DNA from: Macrocystis pyrifera
Lineage: Eukaryota; Sar; Phaeophyceae; Laminariales; Laminariaceae
Assembly: GCA_031763025.1 (NCBI GenBank)
Contig: JASSKH010000021.1
Coordinates: forward strand, 6,342,611-6,406,610
Reading direction: 5' to 3'
Length of the DNA stretch: 64,000 nt
Numbering within the stretch: position 1 is the first letter of the stretch; every line of letters starts with the position of its first letter. Below, in pieces: positions 33,256 through 45,027 of the stretch. The translations under genes were made by a program, and so were the position numbers. The notes beneath the pieces were generated by a model. The model was not told the DNA's origin and searched no databases. It worked only from the letters and a program-made list of their open reading frames with translations.

Positions 33256-35436
33256 TGGCTGCGGCGTGTGAAGACTACCCGCGTGGTCTGAGTAGATACT
33301 ACGGTACAGTGGTATATGAGAAGGTTAACCACCATACAAACCGGGGGCGCCGGGTAGCTGAGGTAGAGTAAATCTTGAAATGTTTTGGAGGCAGTGGGAA
33401 GAATTGTCCTCGCGGGTACACCATTTACCGACGTACAGCAAACACAGAGCCACGCCTCCGCAGTGGAGCTGTGAGATACGTACAGAAGTAAAGGGGGTAA
33501 TTTACGATGCGAAAGACAACACCGACCTGTTGATCACACCTTCAACAAAGACTGAAAAACCAAGTCCCGACGCACAGCGTGAAAAACGGGTTGAGTCCGA
33601 TGATATTGTGCATGCGAAAAAAAAACGTCCCCCAACAGAATGGTAAATATCGGCATCATCGGCCGCGACAACAAGATCAACTCAAAACAACATAAATAAC
33701 AATACCTATGATAGACATCACGTTCATTTGAATCGCAGATAACTCCCGCCGGCGGCCGCCTTTCTGCGCGGTTTCTTTGCAGGAGCGAGCCCCGGGGTCG
33801 TGTGCACAGGTTGACGACGCCGATACGCCCGCTCTGCTCCAGCCTTGCCCGGTGCAAAGCAAGCTGGCCGCGGACTGGTGCTGTCTCGAGAGGAAAGCTA
33901 AACCTTGACCAGATCGATCGTATACCATGGTTTTATTCCGCACACCTACGTACCCGCAAGGATACAGTCTCTTTGTATTGGTGCTACTCTGTTCGAATGT
34001 AATACTCACCCTTTTCCCTACCGAAAATAATCCTGGATGCAAACCCTGTTGGTTTTACGTACAAAAACCGCAATTTTGTTGTTTTGGTCTGCCCCCGCTG
34101 TGCTTGTATTCCCAGGGGTCCTGCCGTAGCCGAAGTGCCTCGGATTCAAACGGCCCCTGCAGCCCCGGTCCGCATGTCTCGAGTAGGTCTGCGAGCCGCG
34201 AGCGCGCGGAATGCCGATGCCATTTCAGCTCGAATGGGGGGTCATCGATGTCGCTAGCATATTCTTGACCAAACGTTGGTGTGGTTCAAGTGACGTACAA
34301 ATACCGCACTGGACGGAAATTCAGGGGTCGTCGGGGTATTTCTATGAGTATACGTACATTTTCGCCCGCCAGAGTGAGTACACGAAGAAAAGTAGTCATT
34401 GCTCAAATGTGGCTCCCCATGCGATCGCCTGAAACCCCCTTATCTCGCCCGTCAGAGCATGGATCAGCACAAACTCTTCGAGTCCGTCTTATTTAGTTAC
34501 AGGCCTTGTCAGGCACGAAGCAGGCCGGCCTTGAGTTGGCTTTGTGTCGAGATCGATAGGAAATCTACTACAGACATCGGTCCATCGACTGTCCTGAATA
34601 CAATCAATAGATCGTCGTTCACCAAACAATCCGTGCTTTCGAGAGGAGTTGTTCCGGCTACCGTTCATACCTGCATATCTGCATGAATACCATTTATTTA
34701 GCCTTTTCCACTGCTCAAAAGCTTTCCACTCCGAGGGCTTCATCCCCAACAAGGGGTACGCGTCGGGCTTTGGCCAGACCTTTGAGCATCGAGAGCTCCG
34801 CCCACGTCGAGCGCGCGCGGGGGGGTCTCTGCCCCCTGCCCAGGGGAACCACCTGTCGAGCGAGCCGAGTCTCGCTTTCTCGCGATATTTATCTCGCATA
34901 CGTCTGTTTTTTCGCGCCGGAGATTAGAGTGAGTAAGTGTTTCGAATACTACTGTCTAACCGACCCAGGAGAAAGCTTAATATATGTATGCGTATACGTA
35001 CGACTATAACGTATAATACGAATGTAACACACGTTCTCGGACGAATTTCCAAGCTGGTGTTCTCGAAAATGGGGAGAGTGCAGACGCCGAGCGATGCGTC
35101 TGTCTATGGAAAGGTCTGGACGAGATACTTCCAAAGCCACCATTCGCTCTGGTTGTTGTGTGTGCCCGTCCCCCATAATATGGAGCAAATCGGCCTGGAA
35201 ATTCGTCCTAGTGGTGTGTCATCTAGCGTGATACAAGATGCTAAGGTGCCCTTGGTACTCGACATTGACGTCGAAAGCATTGGCGACACCGCCACAAGCA
35301 GCAAAACGACAACAAACGCAATACCAGGAATAGAAACAGACAACAGCACGGCGGTATATACGTCTACAGGAGTAGTAATTTTATTACCGTTTTTACTTTA
35401 TTAAGAGTAGTAGTGGTAGTAGTATGTAGTATTATA
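33256..35436. other. 2.2 kb of unknown sequence between LINE-B halves
   Basis: Flanked on both sides by LINE-B sequence in the same orientation, with motif A present in diverged form on both sides (overlap of about 24 bp). Contents: frames at 34,211-34,432 and 34,937-35,404 (the latter 155 codons) without recognised domains; ends in TAGTAGTGG repeats at 35,405-35,430. No terminal repeats were found by eye. It may be an inserted element with a long target duplication, or two LINE fragments that landed near each other. Confidence 0.45.
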
Positions 35437-36640
35437 GGAAAGCTCATGACTCCGTCGATCGATCCCTCCTGTGGACTGTCCCATCTCGCTTTATATAGCA
35501 TGCCACGAAAATGCTCGCCATCCTCCACCATTCACGACCGTTTGCGAGCTTGTGCGCGTCTGGACGATGGTGAGTGCTCGGATATGTTCGATGTGGACTA
35601 GGGTCTCCGCCAAGGGTCTGTACTCGCGCCATTGCTGTTCAACATGTCTTCCACCACGGTGCTGCGCGTGACCGAGAAACACATCGCTGCCGATACAGCC
35701 ATCATGGACAACATGGTGCATCTCCAACGAAATAACGAGAACGGGGAGAAGAAGAGGAAGAAAGCAGTGGCTCGCAAAGCCGACGGAAGAGGGAGGGAGG
35801 AGGAGGCCTAAACGGTGTGGGGATAGCTGTGCGCTGACGATGCAAGCGTCGTATCTCGATCACCGGGCGGTTTGGAGAGTAAGACGACGGTGATCATGAC
35901 TGCGTGTGCGTCCTTCGGTTTTACCATCTCGGAGGCCAAGTCGTAGATCCTGTGCCTGCTAACGAAAATTGGAGACAAGGCGTCGTTCCACGTCACTGCA
36001 GCCGACCAGGTGTACCAACAAACGGCCGAGGTTTGGTACTTGGGCGGGGTTATCAGCGCAAACTGAGATCTCAGTGTCGAGGTAGCGCGTCGACTACAGA
36101 GGGGATGGGCGTGCTTCGGGCGGTCATAAGATGGAAACCTATGCCGCCCGGATGTGCCCATGCGATTGAAGGTACGGCTATTGAAAGCTGAGGTAATCGA
36201 AACGATAATGTACGGATGCGTCACGTGGATCTCGAAACCGGCTGACTACGACAGGCCACGACGGGTGCTTTACTCGATGCTCCGCCGATAGTTGATTTTC
36301 GCAAGCTGAAACTCGAAGACCATGCTATATCCTACGCCCGTGCACCTGTCAAGACCGATTCCCAGAGTATCGAGGTGGCGCTTCGCGGACGATAAACATC
36401 GTTTACGGGTTTCGTGGCGCGCATGGGAGATGCTTGGAGTGAGGGCTACTCGTTTAAACAGGAAAGGGATTGGATGGGGCGCCTGGAAGAGTAAATCAAG
36501 AAGTTTGGCATCAAGTCCGAAGGCTGGCGCGAGACAGCACAGAAGACCGGAAAATTGTATCGAGGGGTCAAGGGCGGAGCCGAGGCTTACATGTAGAGAC
36601 GGCATGCTGCCGAGAAGAGCGATGTAGAAGAGCCACAGGC
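35437..36640 (+). pseudogene. LINE-B, C-terminal RT half
   Basis: Begins at motif A (KAHDSVDRSLLW). It continues with RACARLDDGECSDMFDV, the motif B region (GLRQGSVLAPLLFN, spread over two frames), a YADD equivalent lost by mutation near 35,830, and GFTISEA, YLGGVIS and MRLKVRLLKAEVIETIMYGC near 36,160-36,215. It ends near a WRK-type C-terminus at 36,600. Stops and frameshifts throughout. The order and strand continue from the 32.1-33.25 kb piece. Confidence 0.8.
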
Positions 36641-37679
36641 GACGGCTGCAACTGCGGCACGGACCGTGGGCACCAATACACCCAGGGGGAGGCGAGGATG
36701 CCGACGGGGGGGGGGGCGAGGGGGGGGGGGGGGGAAATGTCCCGGGAGGGAGCGGGGCGCTCTATCCTAACGCGTGTCGACTGGAGATGGCCTTCATCGT
36801 CGTGAAGCATCCCTTCCCAGTACCATAAGTAGCTATGTAGCAAGCCTGGTATGAAACCCTCGGCTGCCTCCAGTGCCTGTTTTTCGACTTCTCCTTCTTC
36901 TCTTTGTTTTATATTCTCTTCCTCGCTCTTGTCTCTTTAATTCCCTTTTCTCTCGTTATTTCCATATCCTGATTATATCTATTTCGCCACGCTTTCGCTT
37001 CCTTTTCATTTCCTCCGCGTTCATTCGCTATACACGCGTGCATAGCTATTTTTGCGTTGGGATTTACCTGGTATTTGATTTGACCTCGTAAGCTTTGATT
37101 TTGATGTGTTTTATTGCATTGCATTGCATCGCATTGCATTTCATTGCATTTCATTGCATTTCATTTCACTTGATTTGGTTTCAGTTTTGTTTTTGTTCCG
37201 TTTTTGTTTTTCAAATTCGGGACACCTCATTGTATTAGGTTGTAAATAGTGCAAGGATTTGACGTATCCTCTTTGAGGTGTACGATCCGCTTCAGCCATG
37301 ACGTGTAGGGATGTCCACGGGGGCGGGGTTCGGTTCCATTCAGGACAAAATATTCCACATAACACGACCATGGACATCGGCGCGTTTGATCCTACCCAAG
37401 AGCACGGCACGCGTGACATCGTGTTATTCTGGCAGCCCTTCTCTCTTGGTTTGTCCCAACAGGCGCCAAACGCGCCTACTAATATTGGTCGATGACGCCC
37501 GTGTTAAGTGTACTAAGGAAGTACGGACCTAGGGACCGACTACTGCTAGTAGGTTGATGCCTTTGGCTCTGCTTTGGTCACTCACACGAGGTGTTATAAG
37601 TTATAAGCTCTTGCTGTAGTTGCTGCTCGCCTCGCCCGTTCGCATATATCTGGCGGATTTTTGCATTCTGTGATTCGAG
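36641..37679. other. G runs and GCATT repeat, no gene
   Basis: G runs at about 36,708-36,735; a (GCATT/TCATT)n pentanucleotide array at 37,112-37,172. The CT-rich stretch 36,880-37,020 is low complexity. Confidence 0.6.
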
Positions 37680-37787
37680 TCTTACGGGGGACCTTAGTAA
37701 ATAGGACCTACGGTACACGAAAAAACTAGAAATTTCCCTTATGTTACCAACAATATTTGGTCCTATTTACTATGGTCCCCCGTAATA
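37680..37787. mobile_element. MITE-1 copy g
   Basis: TCTTACGGGGGACCTTAGTA left, TTTACTATGGTCCCCCGTAA right. GTAAAT arm type; left flanking TA mutated to TC. Confidence 0.9.
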
Positions 37788-38767
37788 CGATCGTACTACT
37801 CGTACGGAACGTATATTTTGTTCCTGAAGAATTCTTCCACTCCAGGTTTTGAAGCCTCTCTTGTCACCATGGACTCCATGTGTTGGGCATAAGTTGAGGC
37901 CGCGCTTGTTCTGTAGCGTTTCCTGGTCCCGGGGACTCCAGTGACTCCTAACGTGTGGATGTTTTGTAAAAAAAAATAAAAAATCGCTAGTTAGATACGC
38001 CACGTTTAGAACTTTGGCTGGTTCGTTCGTGCCTACCAGAGAGCGACCGTGACGCCCAAGAGGTTGATCACAGCAACTTGAGTTCCCCTCGAGATTGCTC
38101 TCCCTCAGGTTCCCGCCCAACTCTTCGAGGCAGCTGGTTTCTCCTTTTGACCGGTCGTGCCAGCTACCTTACAGGGAACGTCTGGTTCAGGAAAAAGCCG
38201 ACTTCCGATTTTCCCCACTACAGCGTTCGCATCAGCCGAGCAGACAAGCAAGGAGAGAGCAGAGCTTGGCCGGACCGGCGGCCAAGCTTTGCTACAGAGC
38301 AATACGATGTCTCCTGTTGCGAATATCTCCGGCGATTTCGCGAAACAAAACAGAATAAATCCTCCAAACATATCAAGTAAAATCCGAAATAAAATAAGTA
38401 AATTATAAAACGGCCGGCGGGCCCCCTTAAAAACATGTGGTAATTCGGTAACACCCAGGAACAACCCTGACCCTGTGAGTAGCTACGTGCTATCAAGTAG
38501 GATGTTACGATGCTACAGCAGTTGCAGTAGTAGTGTAGTGCCCGTCGCTGAGCACGATCTGTTGCTCCAACTTCGTTTACGTCCCCCCCTAAGACGCGAG
38601 CCTTTTGATGGTCTTACCTGTGGTCCTATACTGCTGTACGTTCAGTACGAGTATCACCTATTAATAGCAGCTACTCTGATGTGTCGTATAATCCCCGACA
38701 CTTGGCCATCGTGCTTATGCACAGTAGGTACACACGCGTGCCTGCAAGTTTTTTGGGGGGGGGACGC
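37788..38767. other. No gene seen
   Basis: Overlapping frames of 80-119 codons on both strands between 38.08 and 38.50 kb have ordinary composition but no recognised family or splice context. Confidence 0.4.
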
Positions 38768-39099
38768 GTTCTACCATACAGGTAGCACATTTCCGCTATA
38801 ACGCTTTCTGAATGACCAGATTCCTCAACCCAGAATCGTTGGGAAATGCCTATCTTGTTTCGAAAAATGACTGTTTTGGTATACTAGGGCCATGGGATTA
38901 TTCATCGGGGTGCGATTTGTTTTTTGCTGAAGTCAGTTTTAGGGTGAGGTGTGGGGCAGGACTGCAGTCAGTCCCGCCTTGGGGACGAACTACTGATAAT
39001 TTGAGTGGTTTGTCCCCAAAGCGGGACTGCGGTTCTAAAAGGGTTAAGTGAGGAGCCTCAGAAAATTCGGCTTGAACCTCTATCATAGAACACCTGAGG
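38768..39099. mobile_element. MITE-2 copy with inverted ends
   Basis: GCGTTCTACCATACAGG left and CCTCTATCATAGAACACC right form the outer inverted repeat. CTTTCTGAATGACCAG and GAGGAGCCTCAGAAA pair further in. Inside lies an inverted pair of the GGGACTGCAGTC / TTGTCCCCAAA block (38,950-39,043). About 330 bp. Confidence 0.7.
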
Positions 39100-39184
39100 G
39101 GCGGGGTTGTATTTTCAAGGAGTTTCAGGATTCATTTGTAAGGCGGTCGCCCTCGAACACAGACGGAACTAATATAATATTAAC

Positions 39185-39316
39185 ATTACGGGGGACCATA
39201 GTAGTGAATGGGACCAAATATTTGTTAGAAAAAAAAAAGGGATATATATATATACCTGGTATATATATAGGTTTTGGTGTGTACCGTAGGTCCTATTACT
39301 ATGCCCCCCCGTAATA
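39185..39316. mobile_element. MITE-1 copy h, with AT expansion
   Basis: CATTACGGGGGACCATAGTA left, CCCCCCCGTAATA right. It is about 24 bp longer than the others because of a palindromic TATATACCTGGTATATATA stretch at 39,242-39,268 in its loop. Confidence 0.9.
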
Positions 39317-39324
39317 GGAGTCTA

Positions 39325-39545
39325 TGCTGGAGTTCGAATCTCACGTGGGTCGAAGTTTTGAATTTATTTTACCAGAATGATGAAATTGAAAATAGAATGA
39401 ACTGCCGACATCGCGCACAAGCGTGGGTATCGGTCAGGCGCAATTTCATGCGAGTTGACGAGGAAGGAGAGGGCTGAAGGCCAGGACCGTAGTAGGGAGG
39501 AGGAAGGAGGGCCTATCGCACTGCTGTGTGACCCCGGATATGAGT
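39325..39545 (+). repeat. SINE-2 copy 1
   Basis: GGAGTTCGAATCTCACGTGG is a pol III box-B-like sequence, followed by a TTTTGAATTTATTTTACC tract and a 3' body with GAGGGCTGAAGGCCAGG and GGGAGGAGGA. Shares this layout with 39,960-40,230. The tRNA-like 5' part was probably disrupted by MITE-1 copy h. Confidence 0.45.
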
Positions 39546-39552
39546 TACGACC

Positions 39553-39661
39553 ATTACGGTGGACCAATAGTAAATAGGACTGGCGGTAGACACAAATACC
39601 TATATATTTCTTTATTTTTACCACCAATATTTAGTCCTGTTTACTATGATCCCCCGTAATA
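39553..39661. mobile_element. MITE-1 copy i
   Basis: CATTACGGTGGACCAATAGT left, TACTATGATCCCCCGTAATA right. GTAAAT arm type. Confidence 0.9.
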
Positions 39662-39959
39662 TTGATTGGAAGGAGAGAGAAACAGACGGGCGAAAAGTCA
39701 ATAAAAAGGATGCAAGAAAAAAGGAAAACGTGGGAATGAATATTTTCACCGCCGGCTATAATAATATTGCCGTCCACAAGAATAACAGCCGTACAAAACA
39801 CACAAAAAAACTGGTTTCCTTTCATTTCCGGTAACACAACAACAACAATCTCGCAAATCTGCTGGAACGTACATAACTGAATACGGTAGTAGTTTTAGCC
39901 TCGAACGCTCTACTGATTGATAGTGCTTTATGGTTCGAAAGCTCTATTATTAATACTAC
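39662..39959. other. Spacer
   Basis: Nothing recognised. Confidence 0.4.
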
Positions 39960-40230
39960 CACTGCTGTTGTAACATTGAATGGTACCCGAACTCGAATCC
40001 CATCTCGTGGTGAGATTTGGACTTGTTTTCAAAAAAAAAAAAAGGAACAAAATGCTCAGAACGGCTTCGTACGGTAGGTAGGAGATTTTTTTTGGATGAA
40101 AATCTGCGAGGGAGGAAAGCGTCTGCGAGGGAGGAAAGGGCTGCAGTCTTCTCGCGATAAAAATGCCTGCCAAGGCAAGAACCGTGGCGGGGAGGGAGGA
40201 TAAGAGATTTGGCTTACTATTAGTATGTAA
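39960..40230 (+). repeat. SINE-2 copy 2
   Basis: GAACTCGAATCCCATCTCG (box-B-like) then GATTTGGACTTGTTTTC and 13 A. A GAGGGAGGAAA direct duplication follows at 40,110-40,138, then GCAAGAACCGTGGCGGGG and GAGGGAGGAT, as in copy 1. Confidence 0.45.
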
Positions 40231-40387
40231 CTGAGTTAACAAGTCGTATAAGCATGCAGCGAGAAACGAAAATGGCGAAGAAACGTGTGTTGAAGTGTTG
40301 TTTTCACATTAGATAGTCCTTTTTTCTACCAAGCTTACGTCAGTAGTACATCCAGTGTCCGTCCTGATTCCTTATCCTAGCTATAAA

Positions 40388-40496
40388 TATTACGGGGGAC
40401 CATAGTAAACAGGACCAAATATTGTTAGTAAAAATATGTGAATATATGGGTTTTTATGTATACCATAGGTCCCATTAACTATGTACCCCCGAAATA
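40388..40496. mobile_element. MITE-1 copy j
   Basis: TATTACGGGGGACCATAGTA left but CATTAACTATGTACCCCCGA right, that is one arm of each type. Confidence 0.9.
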
Positions 40497-40832
40497 GTAG
40501 AGATATACGACGCGGTCGCAGACCGTGGGACAGAGAAAACCCAAAAGCAGAAAAGATCATCGCAAATTCATGGGCAACGAGAGCGAAAAGCCGCCGTATA
40601 CCGGGCACGAGAACACAACAACACCTGTCGATACACAATTTGTCAAGCAAGACCAGGGGTAACAGAATGCCTAAAACGCAAGGGCATCAGAAAGGCTGCT
40701 GCTGCTGCTGCTGCTTGCTGTAGTAGAAGGAAAACATATTCCAGGAGAAGGGCAAATTGCTGCACGGACGACGCAACACGAAGGTGAGGAAGAAGCCAAA
40801 ATAAGGACGGCGAGGAGGGGAAAGGAAACAGA
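40497..40832. other. No gene seen; CTG run
   Basis: A (CTG)n stretch at 40,696-40,715. Confidence 0.5.
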
Positions 40833-40945
40833 TATTACGGGGGACCACAGTAAATAGGACCAAATATTGTCCGTAAAAATAGGTAAATATATAGGTTTCT
40901 GTCTGCACCGTAGGTCCTATTTACTACGTATGGTTTCCCGCAATA
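40833..40945. mobile_element. MITE-1 copy k
   Basis: TATTACGGGGGACCACAGTA left, right end TTACTACGTATGGTTTCCCG with a small insertion. GTAAAT arm type. Confidence 0.85.
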
Positions 40946-41780
40946 GAGAGACAAGGCAAAATGGGATGGAGCCCAGCAAAGAAAAGCAAAGAAAAAAAAG
41001 TATAGCAGTACCCCCTCACCCAAAAACAAGATGTCAGTGCTGCGACTGGGCGTGAGGCATCATACCTACAGCAGCAGTAGTAGTACCCCGAACGCCACCA
41101 CACCCAGTAGTCGTATCCTGTTTTGCCTCTCGGCGCTGGTGGTGCTGATGAAGGCAGGAGGCTCCAGTCCTGCACGGCGGCTGCAAGGACTTACTGCTGT
41201 GTTAGATAAGTTGTACTGCTGTCGTCACAATAAGTAATAGTTGCTGAGCAGCTGGCATTAATTCGGATGACGTGTCCAAAATATGCAGTTCGTGGTCGTC
41301 CGCCGCTCTGAGGCGGCGTCGAACTTGTTTGGTGCACGGCACTACTATCAATACAAATCGCAGACGTCCCCACCTGCTCGAGCAGTGTTAGAGTATTATA
41401 TATAGCATTGCGTGAAAATCTGTGAAAATCACGCAGTACGAAGCTCTTACGAAGCAGTACAAAAGCATATTTTAATATGAAATGTACTTCGGAACTTCGT
41501 ATACGTATATTCGTGGTGTATATAAATACGTATCTGTATGTCGTGCCTATCGAGTCCAGTGAGTGCGATAACATCGATGGGATTGCATTGTCTGTTGTCT
41601 ACTCTGCTTACTTGTTCGTACTCCTAGATAATAATGCTCCTTTTACAGAGTAATACCTGGTACAGAGTAACTGCGGTATCTCTTCGCAGCTTCATTGTCA
41701 GAACATAGACGCAGATATTGACTGCTGTGTACGTACTGTAGTACGTATGTGTAGACAATCTCGCGCTCTTGCACATACCG
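40946..41780. other. No gene seen
   Basis: AGCAGTAGTAG bits near 41,070. No coding. Confidence 0.4.
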
Positions 41781-42120
<340 letters not shown>

Positions 42121-42484
42121 GTGGGTGTCATTCAATTTTTTTTGGGCCCATGTTTGACCACCGCTCTCAACGCACGCGGCACCAATTCCAGTCCCAGTGG
42201 GCTCTTTGCACGCACACACAAACGAAACCTTCTCGTGCTGGTGCGGTGGTAAGCCGTTCACAGTTGGTCGAGCTAGGTGTGGCAACGTGTGTAGGCACAT
42301 GTTTGTGCTGGGGCATGTTGAAAAAACACAGAAGAACCAACAACGGGTTTTGCTTTTTGAGTTCTACCTAACGAAACCCAGTTCTGCGAGTACTCGTAGG
42401 CAGACTGTGCCTGTCCACAGTAACGAGCTTTCGGGGAGTGGACGGAGAAGCAAGAGAAGATTTGCTCTATAGTTGTTGTACAGC
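42121..42484. other. No gene seen
   Basis: No recognised feature. Confidence 0.4.
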
Positions 42485-43130
42485 AGTAAGTAGTAGTGGC
42501 ACTGCCAGAAGCTCTGTTGGACACATGTCAGGTTGTAGATTTTTCGTCTTCAAATTATGAGTTCGGAACCAGGAAACACATGTACGAAGGGTTCACACAC
42601 AAGCCGAGCGTACAGCGACGCTGACCCGGCTTCGTGTGTCCTACTGCTGCTGCTGTTTTGCTGCTGGAGAAGCTCTGCTGTAGATTTCGCACATCAGTAG
42701 TAGCGGTGGCACCTGCTACCTGCTACGAGAAGTTCTCTCATGGATAGAGCAGGTCGGGTGCACATTTTTCGCCTTGAAATTATTATGCCGAATTTCGAGT
42801 TGAAACCAGCACAGGACAAAATCGAGTACATTGTACAAAGGGGGTTCAAGGGTTGGATTGACAAGCCAAGCGTACAGCGACGCTGACCTTGGCCTCGTGT
42901 GTCCTACTGCTACTGCTGTGCTTCTGTTTTGTTGCTGGAGAAGCACTGCTGCTTGCTGTAGATGTGGTACATCAGTACAAGTAGCAAGTAGCGGTGGCAC
43001 TTGCCACGAGAAGAAGCTCTTTCTGCTGGACAAAACATTTCAGATGCAGATTTGTCGTTTTCAAATTATTATGCTGAATTTCAACCAGAAAACACTGTTG
43101 GAAAAAACATGTGAGGTGTGTGTGTTTGTT
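42485..43130. repeat. Tandem repeat T, three units
   Basis: Units begin at a GTAGTGGCAC/GTAGCGGTGGCAC anchor (about 42,491, 42,699 and 42,988). Each contains AGAAGCTCT, TTTTCGTCTTCAAATTAT, an ATTTCGAGTTG equivalent, and in two units AAGCGTACAGCGACGCTGAC and CGTGTGTCCTACTGC. Unit lengths are about 210 and 288 bp. A further partial unit lies beyond LINE-C at 45,028. Confidence 0.75.
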
Positions 43131-43212
43131 CATGTTCTTTCTACTTGTCGGCATTGTCAGTGCCAATTCTTGAATCCCCGAGAGATACAATACTAACGTA
43201 ATACAAGTTCTG

Positions 43213-44439
43213 TGGTCACAGCAGTGCATACACATCGTGCTGGTACGCTTCAGCAAAGACGAATGCATCGTAAGGGATTTGGTTCATCTCGAAGAGGACA
43301 GGGTTGTAGGAAAAGAGGAACCGTTGGCATGCGTGCAAAGGGCTGTGTGGGGCATGTTGTATGCAGACGATGCAGGAATAGTCTCGAAGTCGGCGGAAGG
43401 CCTTGCGAGAATGATGACAGTCATCGTGACTGTCTTCGAAGCAGTAGGTCTCACGGTATCCGAGAAGAAGACAGAGACGATGCTCCTACGAACACCGGAT
43501 CAGACGTTTACCACCTCACCGCTCGCGATCGAAGCTGCAGGCCAAAAGTATAAACAGACGACCCAGTTTTTGTACCTAGGAGGCATTATCCACGAGAACG
43601 CTGACCTCTCCTTCGAAATCGAGCGACGAATCCGTCTGATGCGGGCATGCCTCAAACGGTATGGTCCGGAACTGTACGATAGGACGAACGCACCGCTTAG
43701 TCTGAAAGTCCGGATGCTGAAGGCCGAGGTGATTGAGACCTTGCTGTACGGTTGCGTGACGTGGACCCTCAATGCGGACCACTTCGCCAAGCTTCGATCA
43801 GCCCACCACGAAGTCCTTCTGCGAGTCATTGGTTTCCAGCGCCGACTACGCACCGACCACACCACCCTCTCGTATGCGAAGGCGCTCAGGATAACACGAT
43901 GCGAAAGTATCGAAACGACCATCCGTAAACGGCGACTCTTCTTTGCGGGGGCTGTGGTGCGGCAACACGAGGGGCGATTGCCCAGTCGGTTGATGTTCGG
44001 GACGATCGCTGGTGGGGGGAGCCCGAAACCAGGCGGGCAGCCTAAGACTTGGCCTAGGGCAATTGCTGAGGACCTTAGAGTGTTCAAAGCCTCAGAGGGA
44101 TCAACGAAAGACTCCCCCTTAGTCTTTGGAGTTGGGACCGCACTGTGGCCCACTGCAGCAAAACAGACGGGAAAGTGGTACCGGGGAATCCTCGAAGCAG
44201 CTGAACAGTTCATGGGCAGGTGGCACGAGGCTGAGGCAAAGCTGAGTAGACAGCGCCGTGCATCCGCTGCAGGTAGTGTTAGAGGGAATGGGGGGAGGGG
44301 TAACAGCAGGAGGGGTAGAGGGAACACCGTACAAGTGTATAGGGGCAGGGGGGGGAACAGGAGGAGTAGAAGGGAAACCGCGGTAGAAGAGAGTAGCAGA
44401 GAGACCGCAGATAGGGTAGCAAGGTACCAGGCCGACTAA
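43213..44439 (+). CDS. LINE-C reverse transcriptase, C-terminal 400 codons
   Basis: An intact frame from an ATG at 43,237 to TAA at 44,437. The YADD catalytic box is at residues 42-45. It is followed by LTVSEKKTETMLL, the FLYLGGIIHENADLSFEI block, LKAEVIETLLYGCVTW, a thumb and connection region with RKRRLFFAGAVVR, and a glycine/arginine-rich tail (RGNGGRGNSRRGRG). Complete non-LTR ORFs carry endonuclease and RT motifs 0-B before this, so it is 5'-truncated although its remaining frame is unbroken, suggesting recent insertion. The ATG is simply the first in the open frame. RT copies element RNA at a nicked target. It lies inside tandem repeat T, and repeat L3 follows at 44,507, probably as its 3' UTR. 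Confidence 0.9.
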   Translation, partial: WSQQCIHIVLVRFSKDECIVRDLVHLEEDRVVGKEEPLACVQRAVWGMLYADDAGIVSKSAEGLARMMTVIVTVFEAVGLTVSEKKTETMLLRTPDQTFTTSPLAIEAAGQKYKQTTQFLYLGGIIHENADLSFEIERRIRLMRACLKRYGPELYDRTNAPLSLKVRMLKAEVIETLLYGCVTWTLNADHFAKLRSAHHEVLLRVIGFQRRLRTDHTTLSYAKALRITRCESIETTIRKRRLFFAGAVVRQHEGRLPSRLMFGTIAGGGSPKPGGQPKTWPRAIAEDLRVFKASEGSTKDSPLVFGVGTALWPTAAKQTGKWYRGILEAAEQFMGRWHEAEAKLSRQRRASAAGSVRGNGGRGNSRRGRGNTVQVYRGRGGNRRSRRETAVEESSRETADRVARYQAD

Positions 44440-44506
44440 TAGGTTGGACGTTTCTTTGCTACTCGTACCGCCAACTGCTGCGGCCGTTCGGTATGCATTT
44501 TGATTT

Positions 44507-45022
44507 TTTTCCCTTCTTATCCTTATGAAAGAAGTACTACATAGTGGGTGGGTGACGAGCGTATTTTGGCCCACTCACTATTGCTCTTTTTACTTAGTTA
44601 AGTGTTCACGGGATGCATATTCCCCTTTTTCCTTCTCGTATCTTTCCCCTTGCACGTCCCTTTTGGCTCATGCTCGGGGTAAGTATGTGTCTGAGCTTTG
44701 GCTTCCCATTTTATTTATTTATTTGGGATTCTTCTCCTTTTCTTTTTCTTTTTCTTGTTCTTTTTCGGTTTGGTTTTTTCGTTGCTTGTCTTTCTTTATG
44801 GTGTATTTTGGTTGCTGGCGTATGTATGTATGTTGTGTCGGCCGCACCTAGTGCGAAGGCATGGTATTACGTAGGCTATTAATGCATTACGGTGTGTTAT
44901 CTCTGTGTCGTAGTCTGTGACCACAGAGCTCGTATCTTTCTAGGGTGAAGAATCAGCACGGACACTGGGCTTGCTGGATGTCGACGAGTAGAAGAACGGT
45001 TTAATGTGAAGAACATACATAT
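44507..45022 (+). repeat. Repeat L3, copy 2 (MITE-1 empty site)
   Basis: Matches 25,425-26,040 except for the 108-bp MITE-1 and small indels, ending AACGGTTTAATGTGAAGAAC. The uninterrupted TA that corresponds to the MITE-1 target is at 44,849-44,850. Position just after the LINE-C stop suggests LINE 3' UTR. Confidence 0.8.
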
Positions 45023-45027
45023 ATATT

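Noticed and set aside
43500..44327. 275-codon minus-strand frame over LINE-C
   Set aside because: It is the antisense of the LINE-C RT, which carries all recognised motifs on the plus strand.
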